Of a stretch of DNA of 32,830 nucleotides, positions 16,848 through 24,971 are shown in pieces. The number at the start of each line of letters is the position of its first letter. Position 1 is the first letter of the stretch. The position numbers and the translations under genes were made by a program. This DNA is from an uncultured Saprospiraceae bacterium (GTDB lineage Bacteria; Bacteroidota; Bacteroidia; Chitinophagales; Saprospiraceae): contig CALDTJ010000124.1 of assembly GCA_937924145.1 (NCBI GenBank), positions 1 to 32,830 of the forward strand, given 5' to 3'. The notes below the pieces were generated by a model. That model saw nothing but the letters and a program-made list of their open reading frames with translations. It was not told the DNA's origin and searched no databases.

Positions 16848-17714
16848 CTAAAATACAATCGTTCGATTATTATGCGGCAAAACCTTATGCTGCAATTGCA
16901 AATAGATGGCTTCAGATAATACCATTTTCTCCAAATTCTTTCCTTTACGTATCAAATCTTTAATAGAGTCCTTGTGACTTACACTATTTGTGTGTTGTAC
17001 AATAATCGGTCCTTCATCTAAATCTGCCGTCACATAATGACTCGTAGCACCAATAATTTTCACCCCTCGTTTGTGAGCCGCATGATAAGGCTTGGCGCCA
17101 ATAAATGCAGGCAAAAATGAATGATGAATATTGATGACTTGATTTGGAAAGGCATTCACAAAATCGTCAGATAGAATCTGCATATATCGGGCTAAAACTA
17201 CGAAATCTACTTCGTGTTCTCTCAGTAATGCAATTTCTTTGGCCTCCTGTTCTGGTTTGGTAGCTTTGGTGATCGGAAAATGATAAAATGGAATCTCAAA
17301 TCGATCTGCGATGTATTTCAGATTTTCGTGATTTCCTATAATTAATGGAATCTCCACTTCCCATTCGCCTGACATATATCGTTGTAAAATATCGTACAAA
17401 CAATGCGACATTTTGGATACAAATAAAGCCATTTTAGGTTTCTTGCTAGAAAATTTTAATTGCCACTGCATGGAATACTTGTTCCCAATTAGCGTAGCAA
17501 AGTATTCCTCAATTTTATCTTTTGGTATAGCAAAACCTACCAAATCCCATTCTACCCGCATGAAAAAATGATTAATATCCGTTTCTACATGCTGTTCGAT
17601 ATCGATTACGTTTCCATTATTTTTTAATAAAAAATCAGATATCGCTGCGACAATGCCTTTTTGATCGGGGCAATGAATCAATAAAATTGCTGTATTTTTT
17701 TTCGTTGAACTCAT
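16848..17714 (-). CDS. purU: Formyltetrahydrofolate deformylase
   Basis: The protein hydrolyses 10-formyl-tetrahydrofolate to tetrahydrofolate and formate in the cytosol, balancing one-carbon pools. Its 288 residues match the family length. The N-terminal ACT domain (about 8-85) starts LLIHCPDQKGIVAAISDFL. The formyltransferase domain (about 93-288) carries VINIHHSFLPAFIGAKPY with Asn195 and His197, and the catalytic aspartate in ADLDEGPII (Asp233). It is followed by a MITE-like element 22 bases beyond the stop and then a bidirectional terminator. The LOG gene lies 265 bases upstream. The ATG start agrees with the family start. Confidence 0.95.
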   Translation of the reverse strand: MSSTKKNTAILLIHCPDQKGIVAAISDFLLKNNGNVIDIEQHVETDINHFFMRVEWDLVGFAIPKDKIEEYFATLIGNKYSMQWQLKFSSKKPKMALFVSKMSHCLYDILQRYMSGEWEVEIPLIIGNHENLKYIADRFEIPFYHFPITKATKPEQEAKEIALLREHEVDFVVLARYMQILSDDFVNAFPNQVINIHHSFLPAFIGAKPYHAAHKRGVKIIGATSHYVTADLDEGPIIVQHTNSVSHKDSIKDLIRKGKNLEKMVLSEAIYLQLQHKVLPHNNRTIVF

Positions 17715-17821
17715 AGTAAAATATATAAATATTGAAATTTTAAACTTCTTGAATCAATTTAAAGAAACTCCATTCATCCCATTAATTGAATGTTTGTAAC
17801 TATTCACCAAAACAAGAAATA

Positions 17822-17953
17822 CTACTTTTTTTCTACCATATAGTCCATAAGAGTACATTTAAGTCTCTCTTCTGGCAGCTTAAATGAACTTAAATATCTA
17901 TGTGGTAAAAAATAAGCGTGTTCTCCATCTGTGCTGAATAGTAACGAATGTTT
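17822..17953 (-). pseudogene. Possible C-terminal gene relic between purU and the LOG gene
   Basis: A 43-codon stop-to-stop frame ends EERLKCTLMDYMVEKK and includes STDGEHAYFLPHRYLSSF. It has protein-like composition but no start codon upstream. In another frame, codons directly after the LOG stop read through about 27 more residues (YGVVIELYKNIRYYS...), so a frameshift could once have joined the two. No family was recognised; chance open sequence is quite possible. Confidence 0.2.
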
Positions 17954-17979
17954 TTATATAACTCAATAACTACACCATA

Positions 17980-19116
17980 CTATACTTTGAAGGGAGGATG
18001 TTTTTTCAAAAATTTTAAAACTTCTTTGGGTTCGTCTGTAATATGAAGCATATTATAGTATGCTCTACCGTAAGCCAATTGCCTTAATAGAGGATAAATC
18101 ATCGTTTTAACCGAATAATGCTCAATGCCCAAAAAGACCATTGGGCTTAAATAATTAAAGGTCCCGTAATGATTTTGCGTGGCATCCATGAAGATTTCTT
18201 GTACAGTTCCAGCGCTTCCTGGAGCACAAATGATTCCATACAAACTGATAGAGAGGAGCGTATCTTCTCTAATACTATTTGAAAAATATTTAGCAATATG
18301 AGATGCAAATAAATTGCTTGGTTCATGCCCATAAAACCAAGTTGGAATAGCTAGACTTTTTGCCCCTTTTGGATATTTGTCTAATATTTTAAAGGCTTGT
18401 TGGTGGAATTTTTTATCAGAATAATGCGGTGCTTTTTTTAATACTTTAATAGCATCAATTAAATCATCGTCATCTTTTCCTGCAAAGTAGGCACCTAAAT
18501 TCGTTGCTTCCATGATCCCTGGTCCACCACCTGAGGCGATCAAATAATCGTTTTCAGTCAATAGTTTTGCAGTTAGTGCTGCTTTTTTATAAAATGGATC
18601 ATCCCGACGAGTGCTATGTCCACCCATTACCCCGACGCATTTCTTATCGGTCATACCATCCTCTTCGAATTCTAATAGTTCACGCAAAGCATCATCCATC
18701 GAGTGGTCATGGATTCGTTGCCACAATGCCTCGTTGATATCAGGTGTATATTTTTGTTTTGAAAAATGCTTGTATATTTTAATGTCTGTACTCTTATCTT
18801 CTTTGAAAGTATAACCATCCATTAATTCTTGCCAGTTGTATAGCTTACTTCTGAATGGTTTGTAAGGCAAGTTTTTCGGAGCATTGATAAAGGTTGCGCC
18901 TTTTCTTCGCAACTTAATTTCTTCTTCTATATCTAAGGTGCAACCTAAAAATGCGGTATTTTCTATCTTTAAATTATTCCATTCGATTTTTACTTTTGAA
19001 AAATCTACATTTTGAATGGTACAATTTTTTAATGATAAACCATTTTTCAAAAATTGCCGAAAATTTTTGATAGAATGAATCGTAATTTCTTTTGTTGGCT
19101 CAAACTTGTGCGGCAT
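17980..19116 (-). CDS. LOG-family nucleotide-binding protein with N-terminal extension
   Basis: This 378-residue protein has an N-terminal part (about 8-62) with a pentapeptide-like pattern (LKNCTIQNVDFSKVKIEWNNLKI). The LOG/Rossmann domain starts near 158. GVMGGHSTRRDDPFY, ASGGGPGIMEATNLGAY (GGGPGIMEA at 196-204) and APGSAGTVQEIFMDATQ (298-307) correspond to the GGGxxGxMxA and PGGxGTxxE motifs. The second Gly of PGG is Ser here and x is Ala. LOG proteins include cytokinin-activating phosphoribohydrolases and PpnN-like nucleosidases, which hydrolyse nucleoside monophosphates; this large subtype is less studied, so only nucleotide binding or hydrolysis is inferred. Confidence 0.82.
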   Translation of the reverse strand: MPHKFEPTKEITIHSIKNFRQFLKNGLSLKNCTIQNVDFSKVKIEWNNLKIENTAFLGCTLDIEEEIKLRRKGATFINAPKNLPYKPFRSKLYNWQELMDGYTFKEDKSTDIKIYKHFSKQKYTPDINEALWQRIHDHSMDDALRELLEFEEDGMTDKKCVGVMGGHSTRRDDPFYKKAALTAKLLTENDYLIASGGGPGIMEATNLGAYFAGKDDDDLIDAIKVLKKAPHYSDKKFHQQAFKILDKYPKGAKSLAIPTWFYGHEPSNLFASHIAKYFSNSIREDTLLSISLYGIICAPGSAGTVQEIFMDATQNHYGTFNYLSPMVFLGIEHYSVKTMIYPLLRQLAYGRAYYNMLHITDEPKEVLKFLKKHPPFKV

Positions 19117-19423
19117 ATAGTTCTTTTAAATTAGTGGAATATTTCCACAGCTTTTTTTAGTGAAGTGATTTATTTTGTCTTACTATAAGGTGCTAAATGA
19201 CTGATAGTCAAGACCTATTTTTAAAACTCCATCATAACAATGATACGAGAAATATGTTTGTATGATCGCTCGGAAGTAATGAAATTAGCTGCAAATTAAA
19301 CAATGATTTTGATTAATGTTTCAAGACATTGTATATTGCTATTTTAAATACTTATAATTTGCTAATATTGAACGTTTTAGCCGACGTTTTTACAGCTTAT
19401 TTATTTTTAAAAATGTTTACTTT
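19117..19423. other. Divergent intergenic region (LOG / TlpA-like genes)
   Basis: These 307 AT-rich bases between divergently transcribed genes must hold both promoters. A TATGTTTG (19253-19260) matches TAnnTTTG on the plus strand but has no good -33 box. A TATAAT lies at 19353-19358. Neither is decisive. Confidence 0.4.
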
Positions 19424-19882
19424 ATGACTAAGGCCGTTGTTATTATTTTCTTGGCGCTCTTTACTTTTACAGCAGAACCTGCTCCACCATTTACCTTGTT
19501 GGATACAGAGGGACAATCTGTTTCTCTTAAGGAATATAGAGGAAAAGTAGTCTATTTAACTTTTTGGGCGAGTTGGTGTGGACCTTGTTTAAAAGGATTT
19601 CGAAACACCAAAACCACTCGTGAAAAATTGGCTGCACAGGGAGTGGTCCTCATCAATGTGACGACCGATGCTTCCGAAGAAAAATGGAGAAGTACGATGG
19701 CAAAAGTACCAATGCCTGGCCTCAATTTATATGGAGGGAATAACGATCAACTGAAACGAGATTACGGACTTAGTAAGTTACCTGGGTATTACATCATCGA
19801 CAAAAAAGGAAATTTTGCTTACCTTTCTGAAAAAGTAAATCGAGATATATTTGAAGAATTTAAGCAATTGCAAAATGAGTGA
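19424..19882 (+). CDS. TlpA/ResA-like thioredoxin-fold protein
   Basis: A short (152 aa) exported thioredoxin. The hydrophobic signal (about 3-17) is followed by [35 protein letters not shown] with the redox Cys52-Gly-Pro-Cys55 pair, and the cis-Pro region [14 protein letters not shown]. AhpC/TSA-TlpA-type proteins reduce periplasmic disulfides, for example during cytochrome c maturation; the partner here is unknown. The gene heads a plus-strand series, with an acyltransferase about 100 bases downstream separated by a heptamer inverted repeat. Length is normal for a minimal TlpA domain. Confidence 0.9.
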   Translation: MTKAVVIIFLALFTFTAEPAPPFTLLDTEGQSVSLKEYRGKVVYLTFWASWCGPCLKGFRNTKTTREKLAAQGVVLINVTTDASEEKWRSTMAKVPMPGLNLYGGNNDQLKRDYGLSKLPGYYIIDKKGNFAYLSEKVNRDIFEEFKQLQNE

Positions 19883-19887
19883 TTTAT

Positions 19888-19969
19888 GGGCTGCGAATTG
19901 CAAGTTGCCAAGTTGAATCAAAAATATCGCAACCCGAAACTCGCAACCCGAAACTCGCAACCCGCAACA
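19888..19969. repeat. Heptamer inverted array between the TlpA-like and acyltransferase genes
   Basis: The left arm has four 7-bp units (GGGCTGC, GAATTGC, AAGTTGC, CAAGTTG; 19888-19915). A 12-base AT spacer follows (19916-19927). The right arm has six units (CGCAACC, CGAAACT, CGCAACC, CGAAACT, CGCAACC, CGCAACA; 19928-19969). GTTGC in the left arm is complementary to GCAAC in the right, so the array can fold into an imperfect hairpin. Confidence 0.8.
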
Positions 19970-19985
19970 CAAAAAACATTAAAAT

Positions 19986-21698
19986 TTGGAAGAAAATAAA
20001 ATATATCCACACGTTTACGAAAAAATGGAAGATTGGCCCATCCATAAACTCCACCAAGATCGTAAAGCCTTTATTCAAGAAATCACTGATTTTACAGTCG
20101 AAAGATTGCTTTATGGCAAGACTGAAAAAATCACTGAAATGATTGGGAAGACTGCCTATTTGGAACAAATCCGAATCAAAGAAGAACCGTGGAAGATCGA
20201 TCCGCCAAATGAACGATCCTTTTGGAAAAAAATTCAGAAGAGATTGGTTAATAAGGCTTTAGATCAAGAAAAAGAACAAGCGAAAAAAGAGAATAAAGAA
20301 ATGTTGACGTCCATCGTCAATAATTATGCGGAGGAGATTGTAGCTACTTTCAAAATTAGTACCTTCCAATTTGCTCGTAAGTTCTTGACTTGGTTTTTTG
20401 GTCGATTGTTGAATACGGCTGCTAGTCGAAATATGCAACGACTATTTAACCGAAAACATCGACTGGGAGAGCGAATGAAAATCAGTGGGGAGATAGAAAA
20501 AGTCCGATCCTTGATGAAAAAAGGGACGGTAATCGTCTTGCCAACGCATCATAGTAATCTAGATTCTGTCTTGATCGGTTATATCATGGACACTTTTGGA
20601 GGGTTACCGCATTTTTCTTTTGCCGCAGGATTAAACCTTTACAATACAGGATATACTGCCTATTTTATCAATAGAGTAGGGGCCTATCGATTGGATCGTC
20701 GAAAGAAAAATCCAATCTATTTGGAAACGCTGAAGGCCATGTCCAACTTGGCGATTCAAAGAGGTACGAACTGTATTATTTTCCCTGGAGGGACTCGTTC
20801 AAGGTCTGGACATTTAGAGAAAAAACTGAAATTGGGAATGGTTGGAACGGCGGTAGAAGCGCAAAGAGCATTAGCTGAAAAAGGCAAGGACGAGAAGATT
20901 TTTATTGTCCCAGTAGTTGTCGGTTATCATTTCGTCTTAGAAGCACCGTTTTTAATCGAAAATTACTTGAGACAAACAGGAAAAGAGCGGTATATTAACG
21001 TGAAGGATAGTTCCTACAGTCTTAGAAAAGTCCTGAAATTTGCATGGAATTACTTTTCTAATGGTTCTGAGATATTACTGACTTTTGGTAAGCCATTGGA
21101 TGTATTGGGCAATTTTGTGGACGAAAATGGAGCCAGTAAAGACCAATATGGCAATCCGATTGATATCAAAGATTATTTTATTAAAGATGGTGTAGTAAAA
21201 GCTGATTTACAGCGAGATCAACAATACACTAAAATCCTAGCAGATAAAGTCGTAGAGCGATTTTTTGCTGACAACGTAGTGCTGAGTAGTCATGCCATTG
21301 CTTATTTGGCATTCAATCTTTTAAAAACGCAGAATACGCATTTAGACTTATTTGGTTTGTTGCGATTGCCAAGCGAAGACTACATTCTCCCTATGGATAC
21401 GGTTATTGCAGCAATGGAAGAATTGCAATCCCAATTAAAAAAATTGGAGCAAGCTGGAAAAGCTAAATTGTCTAAAGAAATCCATTTACCTGCTCGGGAA
21501 TTAATAGAAGAAGGGATTAAATTTTTAGGTGTTTTCCATGCCCAAGCACCACTTAAAATTAATAAAGAAGGCAATGTAATTAGTGAAAGCTTCAAGCTAT
21601 TATACTTCTATCATAACCGATTGGATCATTATAATTTACATGAAACGGTCAATTGGTCTAATTATAAAATTGTGGAAAAAGAATTGGTAGAGGCTTAG
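19986..21698 (+). CDS. 1-acylglycerol-3-phosphate / glycerol-3-phosphate acyltransferase-like protein
   Basis: A 570-residue PlsB/PlsC-superfamily protein. The catalytic motif is THHSNLD (His188...Asp193, HxxxxD), followed by the substrate-binding IIFPGGTRSRSG (264-275) and VPVVVGYHFVLE. The family acylates glycerol phosphate or its lyso form at the membrane in phospholipid synthesis; the long N- and C-terminal regions fit the Bacteroidota 'glycerol acyltransferase' type. The start is uncertain: the longest frame begins with TTG at 19986, and the first ATG is at 20025, inside what looks like a conserved IYPxVYxxMEDWP segment. TTG is therefore kept. A REP-like array follows the gene. Confidence 0.82.
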   Translation: MEENKIYPHVYEKMEDWPIHKLHQDRKAFIQEITDFTVERLLYGKTEKITEMIGKTAYLEQIRIKEEPWKIDPPNERSFWKKIQKRLVNKALDQEKEQAKKENKEMLTSIVNNYAEEIVATFKISTFQFARKFLTWFFGRLLNTAASRNMQRLFNRKHRLGERMKISGEIEKVRSLMKKGTVIVLPTHHSNLDSVLIGYIMDTFGGLPHFSFAAGLNLYNTGYTAYFINRVGAYRLDRRKKNPIYLETLKAMSNLAIQRGTNCIIFPGGTRSRSGHLEKKLKLGMVGTAVEAQRALAEKGKDEKIFIVPVVVGYHFVLEAPFLIENYLRQTGKERYINVKDSSYSLRKVLKFAWNYFSNGSEILLTFGKPLDVLGNFVDENGASKDQYGNPIDIKDYFIKDGVVKADLQRDQQYTKILADKVVERFFADNVVLSSHAIAYLAFNLLKTQNTHLDLFGLLRLPSEDYILPMDTVIAAMEELQSQLKKLEQAGKAKLSKEIHLPARELIEEGIKFLGVFHAQAPLKINKEGNVISESFKLLYFYHNRLDHYNLHETVNWSNYKIVEKELVEA

Positions 21699-21738
21699 TG
21701 GTTTGTAAACAAAATTTAGGCTAATAATTGACCGCGAG

Positions 21739-21931
21739 AACCATGAAGTGGTTGAACATGAATAGCCCCGAATGAAATTCGGGGAGAGAGATAATAATCC
21801 ATTTCCCTACAACCACGAAGTGGTTGAATATGAACGAGTTAAGTTCAACCACTTCGTGGTTGTCGCACATCGTTTGTTCGATTCACCCCGAATTTCATTC
21901 GGGGTTATTCAAGTTTAATCCCTTCGGGATT
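21739..21931. repeat. REP-like array of six covarying hairpins (element A)
   Basis: Hairpins in order: AACCAT-GAA-GTGGTT (21739-21753), CCCCGAA-TGAAA-TTCGGGG (21766-21784), AACCAC-GAA-GTGGTT (21811-21825), AACCAC-TTC-GTGGTT (21847-21861), CCCCGAA-TTTCA-TTCGGGG (21886-21904) and AATCCC-TTC-GGGATT (21917-21931). The right half is an approximate reverse complement of the left; the two middle hairpins form a perfect 20-base inverted repeat (21809-21828, 21844-21863). Element B at 29929-30099 has the same order. The surrounding 21699-21995 gap holds no gene. Confidence 0.85.
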
Positions 21932-21995
21932 TTTAATTAAAACTTTTGAAACAAAGCACTAGTAAAACCATCTAAAAACTCTGTAATCCTATAAA

Positions 21996-22775
21996 ATGCT
22001 GAAACGTTTTTTCTTATCGGAACGCAATATGATGACTGCAATTCTAATCAATGCAGCGATCATTTTTATGTTGTATTTCCCTGAGATTCAGGACAATCAG
22101 ACTTTAATTCAGGTTGACCATTTTTTTGTGATCTTTTTTCTAGTGGAGGCGATAGTAAAACTGGTTGTTTTCAAACCAAAAAACTATTTTGCCAGTAATT
22201 GGAATTGGTTTGATTTTATTATTGTAGTCGTAAGTTTGCCCTCTCTTTTTATGGCTTACTTTCCCCTTCCTGATACTTCCTCTTTACTTTTATTACGAGT
22301 ATTTAGACTGGTGCGTTTGTTTCGATTGATGCAATTTGTTCCGCACTTGACGATGATATTGTCTGGACTTGGTAGAGCGATGAAAGCATCTGTTTTTGTG
22401 TTATTGGTCTTATTGTTTTTAGATCTGGTTTTAGCGATTTTGACCTGTCATTTTTATAGAGATATTGCTCCCGAATACTTTGGAAATCCCTTGATTTCTG
22501 CCTATACGGTTTTCCAATTATTTACCGTAGAAGGATGGAATGAAGTGGCAGATGTTGTAGCTGATAATTCGATAGGAGAGTATTATATTGGTTTTACAAG
22601 ATTCTTTTTTGTCATCATTGTTTTGATCGGAGGGATTTTCGGAATGTCTTTAGCCAACGCCGTTTTCGTAGATGAAATGACGATGGATAATAATAGAGAA
22701 TTAGAAGACAAAATTGATACTTTACAAAACGAAGTAACTCGTATTCGGGAACTATTAGAAAAGCGAGACGTTTAA
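21996..22775 (+). CDS. Voltage-gated cation channel of the bacterial NaChBac type
   Basis: A 259-residue six-TM ion-transport protein, the length of bacterial homotetrameric Nav channels. S1 is about 12-28 and S2 about 40-58. S3 follows (NWFDFIIVVVSLPSLFM, 70-88). S4 has Arg at every third position (Arg101, 104, 107, 110 in RVFRLVRLFR). S5 is about 132-154, the pore 167-183 and S6 about 197-225. The C-terminal coiled coil (about 233-256) is typical for tetramerisation. The filter reads TVEGWN (177-182), rather than the TLESW of NaChBac, so ion selectivity is open. It probably sits in the inner membrane. No functional link to its neighbours is evident. Confidence 0.9.
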   Translation: MLKRFFLSERNMMTAILINAAIIFMLYFPEIQDNQTLIQVDHFFVIFFLVEAIVKLVVFKPKNYFASNWNWFDFIIVVVSLPSLFMAYFPLPDTSSLLLLRVFRLVRLFRLMQFVPHLTMILSGLGRAMKASVFVLLVLLFLDLVLAILTCHFYRDIAPEYFGNPLISAYTVFQLFTVEGWNEVADVVADNSIGEYYIGFTRFFFVIIVLIGGIFGMSLANAVFVDEMTMDNNRELEDKIDTLQNEVTRIRELLEKRDV

Positions 22776-22781
22776 TAGTTT

Positions 22782-22842
22782 GGTTGCTAGTTGCGCTCAA
22801 AACCAGTAACCAGCAACCAGCAACCAGCAACCAGCAACCAGC
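22782..22842. repeat. Heptamer inverted array between the channel and exonuclease genes
   Basis: GGTTGCT AGTTGCG (22782-22795) is followed, after a short CTCAA spacer, by six units of AACCAGC/AACCAGT (22801-22842). GGTTGCTAGTTGC is complementary at 12 of 13 positions to the repeated GCAACCAGCAACC, giving a hairpin just after the channel stop codon. The same heptamer fills 9691-9741. Confidence 0.85.
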
Positions 22843-22863
22843 AACTTTATAACCAATAGCACA

Positions 22864-23406
22864 ATGAACTACATTATATACGATTTAGAGGCTACTTGTT
22901 GGCTAGGTAGACCGCCAGGATATGTGCAAGAAGTGATTGAAATCGGTGCGGTAAAGATGAATGGATATGGAGAAATCGTAGATAAATTTTGCCGCTTTAT
23001 CCAACCTGTCTACAACCCAATCTTATCTGCTTTTTGTACAGAATTAACCAGTATCACCCAACAGCAAGTCAATAGAGCGGACAAATTCGAGTCTGTTATC
23101 GAAGACTTTCAAGACTGGATTGGTATTTTTGATGAAAGCTATTTGCTTTGCTCTTGGGGCAATTTTGATAAAGTGGCCCTGCAAAGAGATTGCGAACGAC
23201 ATGATATGGACATTGATTGGTTAGAAGAACACATCAACGTAAAAAAACAGTATCAAAAAATCAGAAGATTACCGAATCCAAGAGGGCTTAAGTCTACCGT
23301 AGAAAAAGAAGGATTCGATTTTACGGGTATTCATCACCGTGGTATTTCTGATGCAGAAAACCTCGCCAAAGTTTTTGGTAAATATATTGATGAGTGGCAA
23401 TTTTAG
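22864..23406 (+). CDS. DEDDh-family 3'-5' exonuclease
   Basis: A 180-residue single-domain nuclease. Exo I: IIYDLEAT with Asp7 and Glu9. Exo II: WGNFDKVAL with Asp102. Exo III: HHRGISDAENLA with His158 and Asp163. This is the DEDDh pattern, using two metal ions to remove 3' nucleotides. The sequence resembles the KapD/ERI-1-like branch, which acts on RNA or DNA ends; the exact substrate is unknown. Start ATG at 22864. A Nudix gene follows after 144 bases. Confidence 0.9.
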   Translation: MNYIIYDLEATCWLGRPPGYVQEVIEIGAVKMNGYGEIVDKFCRFIQPVYNPILSAFCTELTSITQQQVNRADKFESVIEDFQDWIGIFDESYLLCSWGNFDKVALQRDCERHDMDIDWLEEHINVKKQYQKIRRLPNPRGLKSTVEKEGFDFTGIHHRGISDAENLAKVFGKYIDEWQF

Positions 23407-23550
23407 GAATCGGTGGGGCTGGCTAGACCACTCTCTTAGCTCATTCAAAGCAGGTCGTGTACTAGCAATACTCATGCAATTACGAAGTAATACCTATCTA
23501 AATTTTAATTTTCATTTAATATTTTCATTTTCATTATTACCCCTCTTCCC

Positions 23551-24105
23551 ATGACAAAAAAGAACCCTTGGCAAACCGTCAAAAGTACGGTAACTTATGA
23601 TAATCCTTGGATAAAAATCATTCACAACGATGTGATTACTCCTGCTGGTACCAAAGGTATTTATGGGGTCGTTCATTATAAGAATTATGCAGTAGGCATC
23701 TTACCTTTAGACAAAGACTATAACATTTATTTAGTGGGGCAATATCGTTTTCCAATCGAAGCATACTCTTGGGAAATTCCAGAAGGTGGTTGCCCCGAAG
23801 GTACTGATTTATTGGCTACAGCCAAAAGAGAATTGAAAGAAGAGGTCGGTCTGACAGCAACCAAATGGAAGCACTTATTAAAAATGCACTTGACCAATTG
23901 TGTGGCGGATGAAGTTGCGCATATATACATAGCCCAAGATCTGACAGAAGGGGAGGCGGAGCCAGAGGATACAGAAGATTTAGCCATTAAGAAAGTTCCT
24001 TTTGAAACGGCCTATGAAATGGTGATGAATGGCGAAATAACGGACTCGATGTCCGTTGCTGCTATTTTGAAGGCAAAGATTTTGATGGCGAAAGGGGAGT
24101 TGTAA
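23551..24105 (+). CDS. Nudix hydrolase (ADP-ribose pyrophosphatase-like)
   Basis: 184 residues. The Nudix box lies at 79-101: GGCPEGTDLLATAKRELKEEVGL. The catalytic REL-x-EE-x-G part is intact, while the first conserved Glu (GX5E) is Thr. This position does not ligate the catalytic metals, and the preceding EIPEGG fits ADP-sugar pyrophosphatases. It probably hydrolyses a nucleoside diphosphate-X compound in the cytosol; the exact substrate is inferred. It is preceded by an AT-rich segment with ATTTTCATT-like repeats. Downstream lies a MITE-like element. Confidence 0.88.
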   Translation: MTKKNPWQTVKSTVTYDNPWIKIIHNDVITPAGTKGIYGVVHYKNYAVGILPLDKDYNIYLVGQYRFPIEAYSWEIPEGGCPEGTDLLATAKRELKEEVGLTATKWKHLLKMHLTNCVADEVAHIYIAQDLTEGEAEPEDTEDLAIKKVPFETAYEMVMNGEITDSMSVAAILKAKILMAKGEL

Positions 24106-24124
24106 AAGCGGAAGTTATTAAGTG

Positions 24125-24323
24125 TTTAGATGGGGTTGTCTCAAAAGACTCGGCACGTATTATTTTGCCGAACCCGCCCGACCGTGTCATACGGGCAGGT
24201 AAGAGGTTGAAATCCTCCCCCTGACCCCCTCCGAAGGGGGAAACGTTCTGTATTTTTCGAAAAAACAGAATTTTTAATGGTCGGATTTTTCAAAATAGAT
24301 CTTTTGAGACAGCCTCTTCTAAA
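24125..24323. mobile_element. MITE-like element with 24-bp terminal inverted repeats
   Basis: The left end (24125-24148) and the reverse complement of the right end (24300-24323) both read TTTAGA..G.GG.TGTCTCAAAAGA, 24 bases with three mismatches. GGCTGTCTCAAAAG-like termini resemble those of some insertion sequences, but no transposase fits in 199 bases. Inside are small hairpins: CGGCA..TGCCG, GCCCG..CGGGC, CCCCC..GGGGG and TTCTGT..ACAGAA. No convincing target duplication was found. It sits between the convergent Nudix and rhomboid genes and may serve as a terminator. Confidence 0.7.
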
Positions 24324-24333
24324 GTTCATTAAT

Positions 24334-24963
24334 CTACCAATAAGGTGACTCGTTCATGATGGTATTCAAGAAGTTAACCAAAATATCGGAATCTAATGCT
24401 ATAGTAAATAGTAAACCGAAAACGGCTCCATAAAAGTGAGCATCATGCCCAATATTATCTCTAGAATTTTTACTAGCCCAAGAAGAGTAAACCAAATACA
24501 ATACACCTATGATAACCGCAGGAATGAAAAATGGAATTGGAAAAATCATTAAGCCATTCCAAGGGTTAAATAGAATGTAAGAAAATAGAATTCCAGAGGT
24601 TGCTCCTGATGCCCCCAAAGCAGCATAATAGCTATTATTCTTGTGTTTATAGTGAGTGAAAAGAGAAGCGGCAACGATAGTCGTTAAATACATGACAATA
24701 AAAAGTAACCGACCTTGTAATTCACCAAAAAGTCCTGCAAATCTAGTTTCTACGTGCGTTCCGAATAACCATAGGACATACATATTAAGCCCCAAATGCA
24801 TCCAGTTAGCGTGAATGAACCCACTAGACAGTAAACGATAATATTCTTTGTCTTTATGCTCTAAGTAAGGTCGATGAACCAACTTATTTTTAAGAGCTGC
24901 ATCATTAAAAGCTTGGTAAGAAATCAAACCAGTAATGATTATCAAGATAATTGTAATTGACAT
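24334..24963 (-). CDS. Rhomboid-family intramembrane serine protease
   Basis: A 209-residue, six-TM rhomboid of the basic bacterial type. The conserved HANWMHLGLNMYVLWLFG segment provides Asn60 and the HxxxN pattern, the nucleophile Ser119 lies in GASGATSG, and His176 in AHFYGAVFG completes the dyad. It should cleave membrane proteins within the bilayer; the substrate is unknown. It follows the MoxR gene on the same strand, separated by an 83-base gap filled by a heptamer inverted array. Confidence 0.93.
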   Translation of the reverse strand: MSITIILIIITGLISYQAFNDAALKNKLVHRPYLEHKDKEYYRLLSSGFIHANWMHLGLNMYVLWLFGTHVETRFAGLFGELQGRLLFIVMYLTTIVAASLFTHYKHKNNSYYAALGASGATSGILFSYILFNPWNGLMIFPIPFFIPAVIIGVLYLVYSSWASKNSRDNIGHDAHFYGAVFGLLFTIALDSDILVNFLNTIMNESPYW

Positions 24964-24971
24964 AGTTGATT

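Noticed and set aside
19879-20168. Overlapping small frames on both strands near the acyltransferase start
   Set aside because: They are readings of the heptamer array and shadows of the acyltransferase gene.
21870-21890. tRNA-like GTTCGATTC (T-loop consensus)
   Set aside because: No acceptor stem, anticodon arm or CCA end; it falls inside the REP-like array.
24141-24329. 62-codon minus-strand frame
   Set aside because: It lies inside the MITE-like element and ignores its hairpin structure; no domain recognised.
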